Below the pieces are notes generated by a model that was not told where the DNA came from, did no database searches, and worked only from the letters and a program-made list of their open reading frames with translations. Below, in pieces: positions 1 to 8,529 of a stretch of DNA of 64,000 bases (within the stretch, counting starts at the first letter, position 1; every line of letters begins with the position of its first letter). The DNA lies in NCBI GenBank assembly GCA_052246295.1, contig JBQQCO010000008.1. One strand, written 5' to 3'. A program made the translations under genes and the position numbers. The DNA is from Piscibacillus sp052246295. Its GTDB lineage: Bacteria; Bacillota; Bacilli; Bacillales; Alkalibacillaceae.

Positions 1-21
1 CTGTAGTAACATGGTTCATAG

Positions 22-80
22 GGAAGACCTCTTTTCTGTGAATTTTGTCGGCTAACTTAATTCTACAAAAAGGGTCTTCC
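22..80 (+). terminator. long imperfect hairpin, probable terminator of a gene to the left
   Basis: The outer arms GGAAGACC (22-29) and GGTCTTCC (73-80) are perfect complements, and the inner flanks (CTTTTCTGTGAATT against AATTCTACAAAAAG) pair imperfectly, giving a stem of over 20 bp. A run of five T follows on the plus strand only, so it would stop rightward transcripts entering from outside the window. It could instead be a small dispersed palindrome. Confidence 0.45.
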
Positions 81-117
81 TTTTTCTATGTTCTAAAAAT
101 CATTTACACAAAATATT

Positions 118-879
118 TTATACTCTCAGACTGTAACCTTGTTCTTGTAAAACTTCATATACCTCATCATCAATTTTAATAGGTCTAGCGGCTAAGTATG
201 GGTTGCTTTTACGAGATTCATTTTTTTGATCGATTAGCTCTTTAATGGTACTAACTCCATCGCCTATCACCTTTGCTGGTACTCTTTTTATTCCAGCAAC
301 TACTTTGTCTTCTATTACATATAACCTAATGTCATCACCATTAAAATATTGCTCTACTATAACATTCTTAAAACCTAATTTATTTCTTACTCGCTTTAAT
401 GCTTCTTTTAGTTCTTCATCGTTTTTAATATTAATAACAACGCCCTTACTAAGCGTTCCATACGTAGGTTTAACAATTAATGGATAACCTAATGTTTTAG
501 ACTTTTCAATGATTTCATCATTTGTTACTGATTTATCAAACTGTAAGCTATCAAGAATATTCGCTCCGCTTTCCTTTAGATACTGTTTTGTAAGTTGCTT
601 ACTTTGTGCAATTCTAACCGCTTCATTACATACTTTATCTCCTCTAGATTGATTAAAGTAATGAGTACGATCTTTTGAGGAAAAAGAATAATTTCTTCCA
701 ATTAGCTTTTTTCCTTGAGTTCTAATGTCAGAATATTGATGAATATCCACATAATAATTTAATTTTAAACCTCTTCTCCACCCTTCTAAACCTATTAAAA
801 AAGCACATAAATTAAATCCTGTAATTCCTTCAACCATCTTTGATGTTACGAATTGATTTTTTTCCTTAGACACTATCAT
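118..879 (-). pseudogene. C-terminally truncated ATP-grasp ligase (cyanophycin-synthetase-like)
   Basis: This 253-residue product matches the first half of the three full-length ATP-grasp proteins in the window (538-558 residues). It has the N-terminal EGWRRGL motif, the RGDKV motif and the first part of the ATP-grasp fold (VKPTYGTLSKG, VIGDGVSTIKELI). Homology stops after GYSL, and a stop codon follows two residues later. The glycine-rich SGGDPIDV segment, the metal-binding E-x-N segment, the acylphosphatase-like domain and the C-terminal tail are all missing, and I see no remnant of them in the downstream sequence. The start ATG (877-879) has a good GGAG site and an extended -10 promoter, so it may still be transcribed. 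It is probably a remnant of a gene duplication; catalysis is unlikely. Confidence 0.65.
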
Positions 880-906
880 TCACTCCAAATTCCATAATAT
901 TTATTG

Positions 907-941
907 ATTATAACACAAAGTATTAAACGTTCTGTTATAAT
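907..941. promoter_or_regulatory. back-to-back extended -10 promoters forming an inverted repeat
   Basis: ATTATAACA (907-915) and TGTTATAAT (933-941) are perfect 9-bp inverted copies separated by 17 bp. Read outward on their own strands, each is a TGnTATAAT extended -10 element, one for the truncated ligase on the minus strand and one for the ligase starting at 1012. Neither has a convincing -35 box. The symmetry could also serve a dimeric regulator. Confidence 0.5.
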
Positions 942-1011
942 TTAATAGACTTAAGGTTTATGCTAAAATTAATTAGTATTATTTACAATTTGTATAAGGA
1001 GTAGATGGATT

Positions 1012-2688
1012 ATGAGTTCCGAAGAAAAAAGATTTCTTCCTCATCTCGAAAATAGCCTTCCCAAAAGTGCTAATAATTACATGTTAAGTACATATAGTAT
1101 TATATTAGAGGCATGGAGAAGAGGATTAAATATAACTATTAGGATATTAAGAGAAGCTAGTGGTAATATAGAACCTTATTTTACCCTAAGTGATGGAACT
1201 AAGAGTCATCAATTTAGTGTAACTAGAGGAGATAAAGTATCTGTTGAAGCCAAAAAACTTACTAAAAATAAATTTTCTACCAAAGAGTACTTAACAAAAA
1301 ACAATGTTCCTAATCCTGAAGGTAAGTTATTTGAAGAAAATTCAACGAATCAAGAAATTATTTCATATGCAGAAACCTTTAAATATCCAGTAGTATTAAA
1401 ACCTTTACAAGGTACTGGCGGAAAAGGTGTTATAGCCAATATTAAAAATAAGGAAGAACTAACTGAGGCTTTAGAATATGTTAGGGGAAAACTAAATTCT
1501 TCTGAAGTACTCATTGAGCGATTTTTTCCAGGTGTTGATTATAGACTATATGTTATAGGAGATAAAGTAGCTGCGGCATTAAAAAGATTACCAGCACATG
1601 TTATTGGTGATGGTGTGAATACTATTAGCGATCTCATTAAACAAAAAAATGTCGAAAGAACAAAAGTACCTTCTTTATCTAATAGACCTATAAAAGTTGA
1701 CGATGAAACAAGAAATTTACTAAAACAAAACGGCTATAATCTGAATTCAATACCAAAGAAAGATGAAACTGTATACTTGAAAACTAAAAGTAATGTAAGC
1801 TCTGGCGGAGACTCAATTGATGTATCTGGTCAAGTGAGTGATAAAATTAAAGAAATTGCTATAGCTGCTGCAAAGTCCTTTGAAGACTTACCACATTGTG
1901 GAATAGATATGATTGTAAACGAAGATGAGGATACGGGAGTAGTCCTTGAAATTAATTCAAGAGCCCATATCACACAACATTTATATCCTTTAGAAGGACA
2001 AGCAAGAGATATTCCTTCTGATATAGTTGATTTTTATTTTCCTGAAACGAAAAACGTGGATAAAACTGAGGCAAATAAATTATATATTGATTATGATTAT
2101 ATTTATGATTCATGTTTACAGCGCTCTGCTAGTGAAATCAAGATACCAAAGTTACCAAGCGGACCTATTAAATTAACTAGGTTTGTTATTACAGATTGCA
2201 ACTATTCTATAAAATTTGCTAAACAGATTAGAAGAATTGCTTTCAATCATAAGATAAATGGATATATTAAATCTCTTTCTAACGGAGATGTTGCAATTGT
2301 TATTGGTGGTAATGAAGGAAATGTCAAAAAATTTACCAATGCCTTGAATAAAAAGGTTAAGAAAAACTTCTCAAATGCAACTATTTCAGAAAAACAAAGA
2401 AAGAGTCCAGTCAAACACGGCTTTACAATTGTAGGCGATAATGAAGGAGATTCTGAGCAAAGTTCAAAGAAAATAAGTGATGAGTATTTCAAAAAATATA
2501 GTGATCTCAAAAATGATCACCAGAAGTTAGTTAGAAAGCTTACAGAATTCGAACAAAAAGAGAAATATTACAATCTGATGGAAAAACAAAATAAAAACCT
2601 TAAAAAACGATTGAAACAAATGGAAAGTAGTACATCTTGGAAGGTAACTAAACCTTTGAGAAAAGCTATAAAAATCATTAAAAAATAA
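1012..2688 (+). CDS. cyanophycin-synthetase-like ATP-grasp ligase with acylphosphatase-like domain
   Basis: The product (558 residues) has an N-terminal domain with EAWRRGL (about 33-39) and TRGDKV, then an ATP-grasp domain (about 105-345). That domain shows LKPLQGTGGKGV, VIGDGVNTI, the NVSSGGDSIDV segment and the terminal metal-binding LEINSRAH. Next comes a degenerate acylphosphatase-like fold (about 390-460), a lysine-rich coiled coil and a tail with SWKVTKPLRK. ATP-grasp enzymes of this type form amide bonds through an acyl phosphate, so a role in adding amino acids to a surface polymer is inferred. AAGGAG precedes the ATG. It is on the plus strand, convergent with the main operon, and appears to be an outlying paralogue of the genes at 3818 and 5476. 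The substrate is unknown. Confidence 0.75.
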   Translation: MSSEEKRFLPHLENSLPKSANNYMLSTYSIILEAWRRGLNITIRILREASGNIEPYFTLSDGTKSHQFSVTRGDKVSVEAKKLTKNKFSTKEYLTKNNVPNPEGKLFEENSTNQEIISYAETFKYPVVLKPLQGTGGKGVIANIKNKEELTEALEYVRGKLNSSEVLIERFFPGVDYRLYVIGDKVAAALKRLPAHVIGDGVNTISDLIKQKNVERTKVPSLSNRPIKVDDETRNLLKQNGYNLNSIPKKDETVYLKTKSNVSSGGDSIDVSGQVSDKIKEIAIAAAKSFEDLPHCGIDMIVNEDEDTGVVLEINSRAHITQHLYPLEGQARDIPSDIVDFYFPETKNVDKTEANKLYIDYDYIYDSCLQRSASEIKIPKLPSGPIKLTRFVITDCNYSIKFAKQIRRIAFNHKINGYIKSLSNGDVAIVIGGNEGNVKKFTNALNKKVKKNFSNATISEKQRKSPVKHGFTIVGDNEGDSEQSSKKISDEYFKKYSDLKNDHQKLVRKLTEFEQKEKYYNLMEKQNKNLKKRLKQMESSTSWKVTKPLRKAIKIIKK

Positions 2689-2708
2689 CCGAAGCAGTTG
2701 CTTCGGTT
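2687..2708. terminator. bidirectional intrinsic terminator
   Basis: AACCGAAG and CTTCGGTT form a GC-containing stem between two convergent genes. T-rich sequence follows on the plus strand and A-rich sequence lies on the other side, so it can serve both the ligase at 1012 and the capA-like gene. The left arm overlaps the TAA stop of the ligase. Confidence 0.75.
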
Positions 2709-2713
2709 ATTTT

Positions 2714-3745
2714 TTAATTCAATTTAATTTCTGGCATCCAATTCTTAAATCTATTAGATAGTTCACTATAAACTTCTAATGAATCAAATTCACCATGAGT
2801 TGTCCTAATATAAGGATTCTTACTAATATAATCTAGTAAATTGTGCATCTGGTAACCTGCTTTTTTATTTGCATCCACAAATGTTAACTTTAATTCTGGA
2901 TTTTTTATATTTATCTGACCTTGTTTCTTTTCGATGTCTAAAGATAATGCTCCACCAATTTGTCTGTACAAACCCTTTTGTCCAGAATAGAAGTTACCTA
3001 AAGAATAAATACAGAATGTCTTCTTACCTCTTGAGTTAATAATCCATTCAGCTGGTTGAAGTACATGCGGATGGTGACCTATAATAATGTCTGCCCCTGC
3101 ATCCGAAACTGATGCTGAGATTTCTTTTTGCGAAGATACAGGTAATAATGGGTACTCACGACCGTAATGTAATGACACGACTACAACATCTGGATTTTCT
3201 TCTTTTTTCAAACGTTCGATAGCTTGTCTAACAAATTTGGTTTGTCCCTTAACAATTCTGTTTAAAAGATAATTTTTTCCTTTCGGTGGGTTTTTCCCTA
3301 AAGTAACTGCAGTATATGATAAAAAACCAACCTTAATACCTTTTCTTTCAATAATGCGATGCCTTTTAGCATCCTTTTTCGATTTATGAGAACCCACATA
3401 TTCTAGATTTATTTTTTCTAGATTTTCTAATGACTTTAGAACACCAGCTTCCCCTAAATCCATAGTGTGATTATTAGAATTAGAAACAATATCTGTACCA
3501 AATTCCTTTAAATTTTCTGCTAGCTCTACCGGATTATTAAATTCAGGAAATGAGGAAAGCCCCATCTCTTCACCGGCTACTAATGATTCTAAATTAACTA
3601 TTGAAATATCACCAGAACTTAGAATATTTTTAGCAGGCTTAAGTTTATCTCTAAAATCATATTTTCCATCACTTGTTTTGCTTATGTTATATATTCGATC
3701 ATGCAGTAACACGTCTCCTGTAGCGACTAATTTTATTGTCGACAT
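2714..3745 (-). CDS. CapA-like poly-gamma-glutamate/polymer biosynthesis protein
   Basis: The product belongs to the CapA family (metallophosphatase-like fold). Motifs in order are TGDVLLHD near the N-terminus, VNLES, SNSNNHTMDLG, SLHYGREY, IIGHHPHVLQP and YSLGNF. These are the conserved Asp, Asn, Glu and His residues that would form the metal site. CapA proteins are needed to make or export polyglutamate in capsule systems. I start it at the ATG at 3743-3745 because GGAGG lies seven bases upstream; an upstream in-frame start lacks a site. There is no obvious signal peptide or membrane segment, unlike the membrane-anchored PgsA of B. subtilis. It ends the polymer operon, beside two amide-forming ligases, which supports a part in an amino-acid-containing polymer. 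Confidence 0.8.
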   Translation of the reverse strand: MSTIKLVATGDVLLHDRIYNISKTSDGKYDFRDKLKPAKNILSSGDISIVNLESLVAGEEMGLSSFPEFNNPVELAENLKEFGTDIVSNSNNHTMDLGEAGVLKSLENLEKINLEYVGSHKSKKDAKRHRIIERKGIKVGFLSYTAVTLGKNPPKGKNYLLNRIVKGQTKFVRQAIERLKKEENPDVVVVSLHYGREYPLLPVSSQKEISASVSDAGADIIIGHHPHVLQPAEWIINSRGKKTFCIYSLGNFYSGQKGLYRQIGGALSLDIEKKQGQINIKNPELKLTFVDANKKAGYQMHNLLDYISKNPYIRTTHGEFDSLEVYSELSNRFKNWMPEIKLN

Positions 3746-3817
3746 AAATCTACCTCCAACATTAAGCACTTAATATAATACTATTAATAATTAAAATCCA
3801 CCTACTTAATATAGCCT

Positions 3818-5467
3818 TTAATTGTGTTTACCTTTGAGTGCACCACTTATTTTTCTTAGAGGAGCTGTATATTTCCATGAGTGACTATTTAATATGTGTT
3901 GGTTATCTTTAACAACGCGATCTCTTAACCTTGTTTTTTGAACTAGTTCGCTTTCCATCTTTTTGGCTGCATATTGCACCGATTTCATACTTGTTGTTTT
4001 ATAATCATATGTTATATCAAAACCAATTGTAAATGGTTCGTCGCAGTATTCTTCTTTAATTAAATCCACCCTAGATCGTTGAGGGTATTGCCTTATTCTA
4101 CTTTTGAAAGTTTTAATGGCTTCTTTGTCATTACCTGCAACAAAGATTTCAATTTCATCAAATACGTTGTTGTTTACATAACCGTGTAACCCTAACTCAA
4201 TGGCACTTTTCTTAAGAAACTGATGGTAACTATAGTGCTGTACATTACCTTTCACAATATATTTTCTAGAAGTAATTTTCCCTTGTGGCATCGGTGCTAC
4301 TTCCACCTCTAGAGCCATTCTGTTTTCAAGTGGTTCTAATACTTTTGTAAGATCGAAATAGACTCTTGAATCGGATGTATCAAACCCTTTTGTTTCTGGA
4401 AAATAATAATCCACGATTGCTTTTGGTATATCTCGTGCCTTACCTCTAAGCGGGAAGAGGATTCCACCGATTTGGGCAGTTGGGTTTAATTCTATTACAA
4501 CACCTTCTGCTTCTGTGTTGTTACTCTCATTAACAATAATATCAACACCACCATGGTAAAGGCCTGGTACAGCTTTCATAGCATTGATGGCGATGCTTTT
4601 AATTTCTTCAGATATAGTATCTGTGACATCGATCGGGTCTCCACCTGATGATACATTCGTTTTTTGTCTTAGAAGGATTTGTTCTCCTTTATCTGGAACG
4701 CTTCCTAAAGTGTAACCTGATTCTTGGATGAATTCTAAGACTTCCACATCTATATCAATTAAACAACTGTTGAGTCTGGCATTTTTTCTTCTCTCACGGT
4801 TTTTTAAGTCGATTAACTCTTCAATCGTATGAATGCCATCACCCATAACGTTAGCAGGTTTACGATTATAGGCTGCAATGACTTGGTCTTCTATAACATA
4901 TACCCTATATTCCTCACCTTTAATATACTGTTCAACGATAACTTCACCATATTCTAATGTGTGACGCACATATTCAATGGCTTTTCTTAGTTCTTGTTCG
5001 TTTTTGATATTGGTGACAACCCCGTTACCAAGACTGGCATTTGTAGGTTTAAGAACTAATGGGAAACCTAGTTTTAAACTATAATTGTAAATTTCTTCAT
5101 CCGTTGCATCTTCTTCAAAACCTGTTCCTAATGGTACCGGTACTCCAGCTTTTTTAAGCCACTCTTTCGTATCATCTTTCTCAGAACCGATTTCTACTGC
5201 TTCGTTCGTTACTTTATCTCCACGCGTTCTGAAAAAGTAATGGGTGCGTTCATCTGAACTTAAAGAGAATAATCGACCTGGAGGGTTTACTCCAAAGATA
5301 ATCATATCTTGAAAATGCTCTGAGTCTTTAGTATACCATTTTAATTTTAGACCTCTTCTCCATCCTTCTAATGCAATAGCAAATGCATCAAGTCTTGTCT
5401 TTCTAGCATTTTTAACAATTTCATTTGTTAAATGGGGAAGACTTATACCTTGCTGTTCACTCATCAT
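3818..5467 (-). CDS. cyanophycin-synthetase-like ATP-grasp ligase, second operon copy
   Basis: This paralogue of the genes at 1012 and 5476 is about 549 residues long. It carries EGWRRGLKLKW, the HYFFRTRGDKV motif, an ATP-grasp domain (LKPTNASLGNGV, VMGDGIHTI, NVSSGGDPIDV, metal-binding IELNPTAQIGG), a degenerate acylphosphatase-like fold (KGNVQHYSYHQF) and a C-terminal HSWKYTAPLRK tail. The ATG at 5465-5467, or the next codon, is preferred because AGGAGG lies just upstream and overlaps the TAG stop of the preceding gene, so translation is probably coupled. The acylphosphatase-like domain has lost the usual catalytic Arg, so a structural role is likelier. The ligated amino acid cannot be read from the sequence. 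Confidence 0.75.
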   Translation of the reverse strand: MMSEQQGISLPHLTNEIVKNARKTRLDAFAIALEGWRRGLKLKWYTKDSEHFQDMIIFGVNPPGRLFSLSSDERTHYFFRTRGDKVTNEAVEIGSEKDDTKEWLKKAGVPVPLGTGFEEDATDEEIYNYSLKLGFPLVLKPTNASLGNGVVTNIKNEQELRKAIEYVRHTLEYGEVIVEQYIKGEEYRVYVIEDQVIAAYNRKPANVMGDGIHTIEELIDLKNRERRKNARLNSCLIDIDVEVLEFIQESGYTLGSVPDKGEQILLRQKTNVSSGGDPIDVTDTISEEIKSIAINAMKAVPGLYHGGVDIIVNESNNTEAEGVVIELNPTAQIGGILFPLRGKARDIPKAIVDYYFPETKGFDTSDSRVYFDLTKVLEPLENRMALEVEVAPMPQGKITSRKYIVKGNVQHYSYHQFLKKSAIELGLHGYVNNNVFDEIEIFVAGNDKEAIKTFKSRIRQYPQRSRVDLIKEEYCDEPFTIGFDITYDYKTTSMKSVQYAAKKMESELVQKTRLRDRVVKDNQHILNSHSWKYTAPLRKISGALKGKHN

Positions 5468-5475
5468 TTTTCCTC

Positions 5476-7092
5476 CTATTTTATCCTCTTTACGATTGCA
5501 CCGAATAATCGAATTGGCGATGATACTTTCCATGAGAAACTTTGTTTAAATTTCCTTCTCTTCTTCTCTTCTTTTTTAATTTCTAAATCAAGACGCTCTA
5601 ACTGTTTTTTATAGTCATTGATTTCATTAATTTGAGTTTTGAGATCTAATTTGATTTCAAAACCTACATTTAAAAAGCCTTCATACGGTTCTTCTCTTAC
5701 CTCTTCAACTTCTGATCTTTCTGGATCCTCATATAATCCATTTTTAAAATCATCTACCATCTCTGGGTCGAGGCCGGCGACTACGACTTCAATCCCTTCA
5801 TCCTCAATGCTCATGACATAACCATGTAATTCACGTTCAAAAGCTTGCTTTCTTAATCCTCTATGATAACCAATATTTTGCACATCACCCGTGACGATAT
5901 ATTTTTTAGCAAACACTTTTCCTAATGGTGCTGGTGTTACTGTTGTTGAGCTTGCTTCATAGTTAAAAAGTGGATCAAGGACATCATAGAAATCAAAGAA
6001 CATTTGAGATTTCGTTCCATTTATATGTTTTGTCTCTGGGAAGTAATAATCAATAATAGCAGATGGAATATCTCGGCTTTCTCCTTTAATTGGGAATAAT
6101 AAACCACCGATTTGAGCTGTTGCATTGACTTCAATCACATAAGCTTGACCATCACGATCTACCATTAAGTCCACTGCCCCATGGCTCATATTTGGTATAG
6201 CTTTTAAAGCATTAATCGCTATTTGTTTCGCATCTGGGCTAATATCATTAAGAACATCGATTGGATCCCCACCGATTGAAATGTTGCATTTTTTACTCAA
6301 GAAGATTTGTTTTCCTTCTTCTACAACCGTGTCTAACGATAAATTGTGTCGACCAATGTAGTCTTTCAGCTCATTGTTTATTTTTATTTGGCAATTAATT
6401 AATCTTGGGTTGTCCTGACGAATTAGGTTCTTTTGCTCGATTAATTGACGAATAGTATGTTTTCCATCTCCAACGACATTTGGTGGAATACGCTTCATCG
6501 CACCAACTACTTCATTTTCAATTACGTAAAGACGAAAGTCTTCTCCATCCACATACTTTTCGATGATGATTCTGTCGGTGTTTAATTGTTCTCTAAGATT
6601 TTGAACGGAGAACTCTAACTCACCATCACTCAAAACGTTAGTATAGACACCTCTACCGAAACTACCATCTGTTGGTTTTACTACGACGGGATATCCAAGA
6701 CTTTCTGCATAAGCTTTTATTTCCTCAATCGTAGATTCTTCGTTAAATTCTTTGCCTTCAGGAACTTTTACATTTGCTTTCTCTAAGTATTCCTTAGTCT
6801 TTTGCTTACTCTTTCCGATTTCAACTGCTTCATTTGTAATTAAGTCCCCTCTTGTTCGGAAAAAGTAATGTACTTTTTCTCCATTACTTAACGAAAAAAG
6901 TTGACCTGGTTCGTCCACAAACCAAGTCTTGAGGTCTTTAAACTTCTCATGATCCTTAATATGCCATTTGAGTGTTAGTCCTCTGCGCCATCCCTCAAGG
7001 GCTACCATATATGAATCGAGATAATTTCCTTGAATGCCGTCTAGTATTTCTTTTGGCAGGTGTTTAAGCCAATTCTCCTGATTGTCTGCCAT
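5476..7092 (-). CDS. cyanophycin-synthetase-like ATP-grasp ligase, first operon copy
   Basis: The 538-residue product begins with a domain containing ALEGWRRGLTLKW (about 32-42) and FFRTRGDLITNEAV. The ATP-grasp domain follows (about 105-330), with VVKPTDGSFGRGV, NVVGDGKHTI, NISIGGDPIDV and IEVNATAQIGG. This order closely follows the ATP-grasp module of cyanophycin synthetase, but no Mur-ligase domain follows. Instead there is an acylphosphatase-like fold (GDVQNIGYHRGLRKQA; His replaces the catalytic Arg) and a coiled coil ending in SFSWKVSSPIRLFG. AGGAGG precedes the ATG, and the gene lies 30 bp behind the TupA-like gene. Inferred role: ATP-dependent attachment or polymerisation of amino acids on the surface polymer. 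Confidence 0.75.
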   Translation of the reverse strand: MADNQENWLKHLPKEILDGIQGNYLDSYMVALEGWRRGLTLKWHIKDHEKFKDLKTWFVDEPGQLFSLSNGEKVHYFFRTRGDLITNEAVEIGKSKQKTKEYLEKANVKVPEGKEFNEESTIEEIKAYAESLGYPVVVKPTDGSFGRGVYTNVLSDGELEFSVQNLREQLNTDRIIIEKYVDGEDFRLYVIENEVVGAMKRIPPNVVGDGKHTIRQLIEQKNLIRQDNPRLINCQIKINNELKDYIGRHNLSLDTVVEEGKQIFLSKKCNISIGGDPIDVLNDISPDAKQIAINALKAIPNMSHGAVDLMVDRDGQAYVIEVNATAQIGGLLFPIKGESRDIPSAIIDYYFPETKHINGTKSQMFFDFYDVLDPLFNYEASSTTVTPAPLGKVFAKKYIVTGDVQNIGYHRGLRKQAFERELHGYVMSIEDEGIEVVVAGLDPEMVDDFKNGLYEDPERSEVEEVREEPYEGFLNVGFEIKLDLKTQINEINDYKKQLERLDLEIKKEEKKRRKFKQSFSWKVSSPIRLFGAIVKRIK

Positions 7093-7122
7093 TCCTTTGT
7101 CCTCCTAAATAAATCCATTCTT

Positions 7123-8529
7123 TTATTTGTTTTTATCTTCTAATAAACGAAACTTTTTTCCATTTAATAAATCATGAGTTAATCGATTGTCCGCCTCTAA
7201 GTACTCATTACCTAACCACTCATCTATTTCATCACTGAATTCGTCATAGTTTCCTGGTTTAGGGGTAAATTCGCCAAATACTAAGCCATCTTCACTTTTT
7301 AGAAAATCTATTCTTAAAAAAGGTGCTGGGATGTTTAAGCTTAATTCTTCAACCATCTTAAGTTCTTCAGCGTCAACACCTTCACCTTTAAATAGTTCAT
7401 GTTCATATTTACCTGTTTTAATCGGTTGACCATCCCTTGTCCACCAACAATATTGTAATTCTGGATAACGTGTAATTTCTAATATAAGGGCTACTTTTCC
7501 ATAGAAACAATAAAATTTAATATCTCTTGCTGGGATGTGTTGGGTTTGATCTTCGTAAATTAATTCTTCAATTTTCCATTGGTCAGATTCGACCCAGCCA
7601 CTGTTTAGGTCTTGTTCCATATGTTTTTTCAACTGTTCAATACTGAATAACGTTTGGTTACGTTTAATATCTGCAATTTTAGTGGAACTATGAACTAGAT
7701 AAACACCACGGGAACCAGCGCCATCTTCTGGTTTAATGACGATTCCATCTTTAGTAGGTATTTTATCTAGTGAATATACCATATCATCTGTGTATGGCCT
7801 TCTAACGTCAAATTGATCTACAAACTGGTATGCTAGTTCCTTTTGATCCAGTGGCCATTCAGGTAAGGATTGGGTTAATTGTTGTTGTCTCATTCGCATC
7901 GTTAAGCTTGCTCTAAAGGATGCAGCTGGTGATAATGATACTGGATTGTCCTTAAACCCGATCCTGACCATAAATTCTGGAATATCTTCTGTCTTTAAAG
8001 CATTTAATATTTGATCATAAGCTACTTTTTGATAGTCCTCTTTGCCTTTCATTAAGAGTCGAGCTGCGTGGTGTAATGTATTTTTGTAATTTTGATCATG
8101 TAGTTCTTTTTGTTCAATCAGGTTTGAAAGGTATTGTAGTAAATTACCTCGATGATGTTCTTCAGCCAACATTTGCATTATTTTGTACGTATTGAGTTGG
8201 CGATCGTTGACGTTTAATAAATTCAGTTCTGATTTTGTTGTATACAATAACGCTTTTAGCGATTGGATCTGGTCTTCTAGTTCTTTAATTTGATATTGAT
8301 TTGTTTTTTGTACAGACTTTAGCTTTTGAAACCACTTAGCCACTTTCCACATCGGGCTTTTTTGCATATTTTTCATAACTTTTTCATCATGCTTGATTTC
8401 TAAATTTAACTGTTCAATCTCTCTTTCTAGTTCGTATAAGCTGCGTGAAAGATTGACTTCTTTTTCTTTTTCCACTAACAAAGGGGAGGTGTTTTGGTCG
8501 GCTTTGTGTTGTTTATTTTGATTATTCAT
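7123..8529 (-). CDS. TupA-like ATP-grasp protein (teichuronopeptide biosynthesis family)
   Basis: The product (468 residues) starts with a coiled-coil region that contains a variant of the SWK tag (SPMWKVAKWFQKL, near residue 55) and a helical middle part. The C-terminal half (about 235-465) is a TupA-type ATP-grasp domain: IVIKPEDGAGSRGV, WKIEELIYED, DIKFYCFYGKVALIL, WWTRDGQPI and a final metal site in LRIDFLKSEDGLVFGEFTPKPG (split here as LRIDF and FGEFTPKPG). TupA was named in an alkaliphilic bacillus that makes teichuronopeptide, a glucuronate-glutamate wall polymer. The ATG overlaps the stop of the upstream glycosyltransferase by 8 bp, so the two are translationally coupled. The family assignment is good; the exact reaction is inferred. 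Confidence 0.72.
   Translation of the reverse strand: MNNQNKQHKADQNTSPLLVEKEKEVNLSRSLYELEREIEQLNLEIKHDEKVMKNMQKSPMWKVAKWFQKLKSVQKTNQYQIKELEDQIQSLKALLYTTKSELNLLNVNDRQLNTYKIMQMLAEEHHRGNLLQYLSNLIEQKELHDQNYKNTLHHAARLLMKGKEDYQKVAYDQILNALKTEDIPEFMVRIGFKDNPVSLSPAASFRASLTMRMRQQQLTQSLPEWPLDQKELAYQFVDQFDVRRPYTDDMVYSLDKIPTKDGIVIKPEDGAGSRGVYLVHSSTKIADIKRNQTLFSIEQLKKHMEQDLNSGWVESDQWKIEELIYEDQTQHIPARDIKFYCFYGKVALILEITRYPELQYCWWTRDGQPIKTGKYEHELFKGEGVDAEELKMVEELSLNIPAPFLRIDFLKSEDGLVFGEFTPKPGNYDEFSDEIDEWLGNEYLEADNRLTHDLLNGKKFRLLEDKNK

Noticed and set aside
118..2688. Insertion sequence or transposase at the edge of the polymer locus
   Set aside because: No transposase ORF, terminal repeats or target duplication seen; the truncated ligase may result from ordinary deletion.
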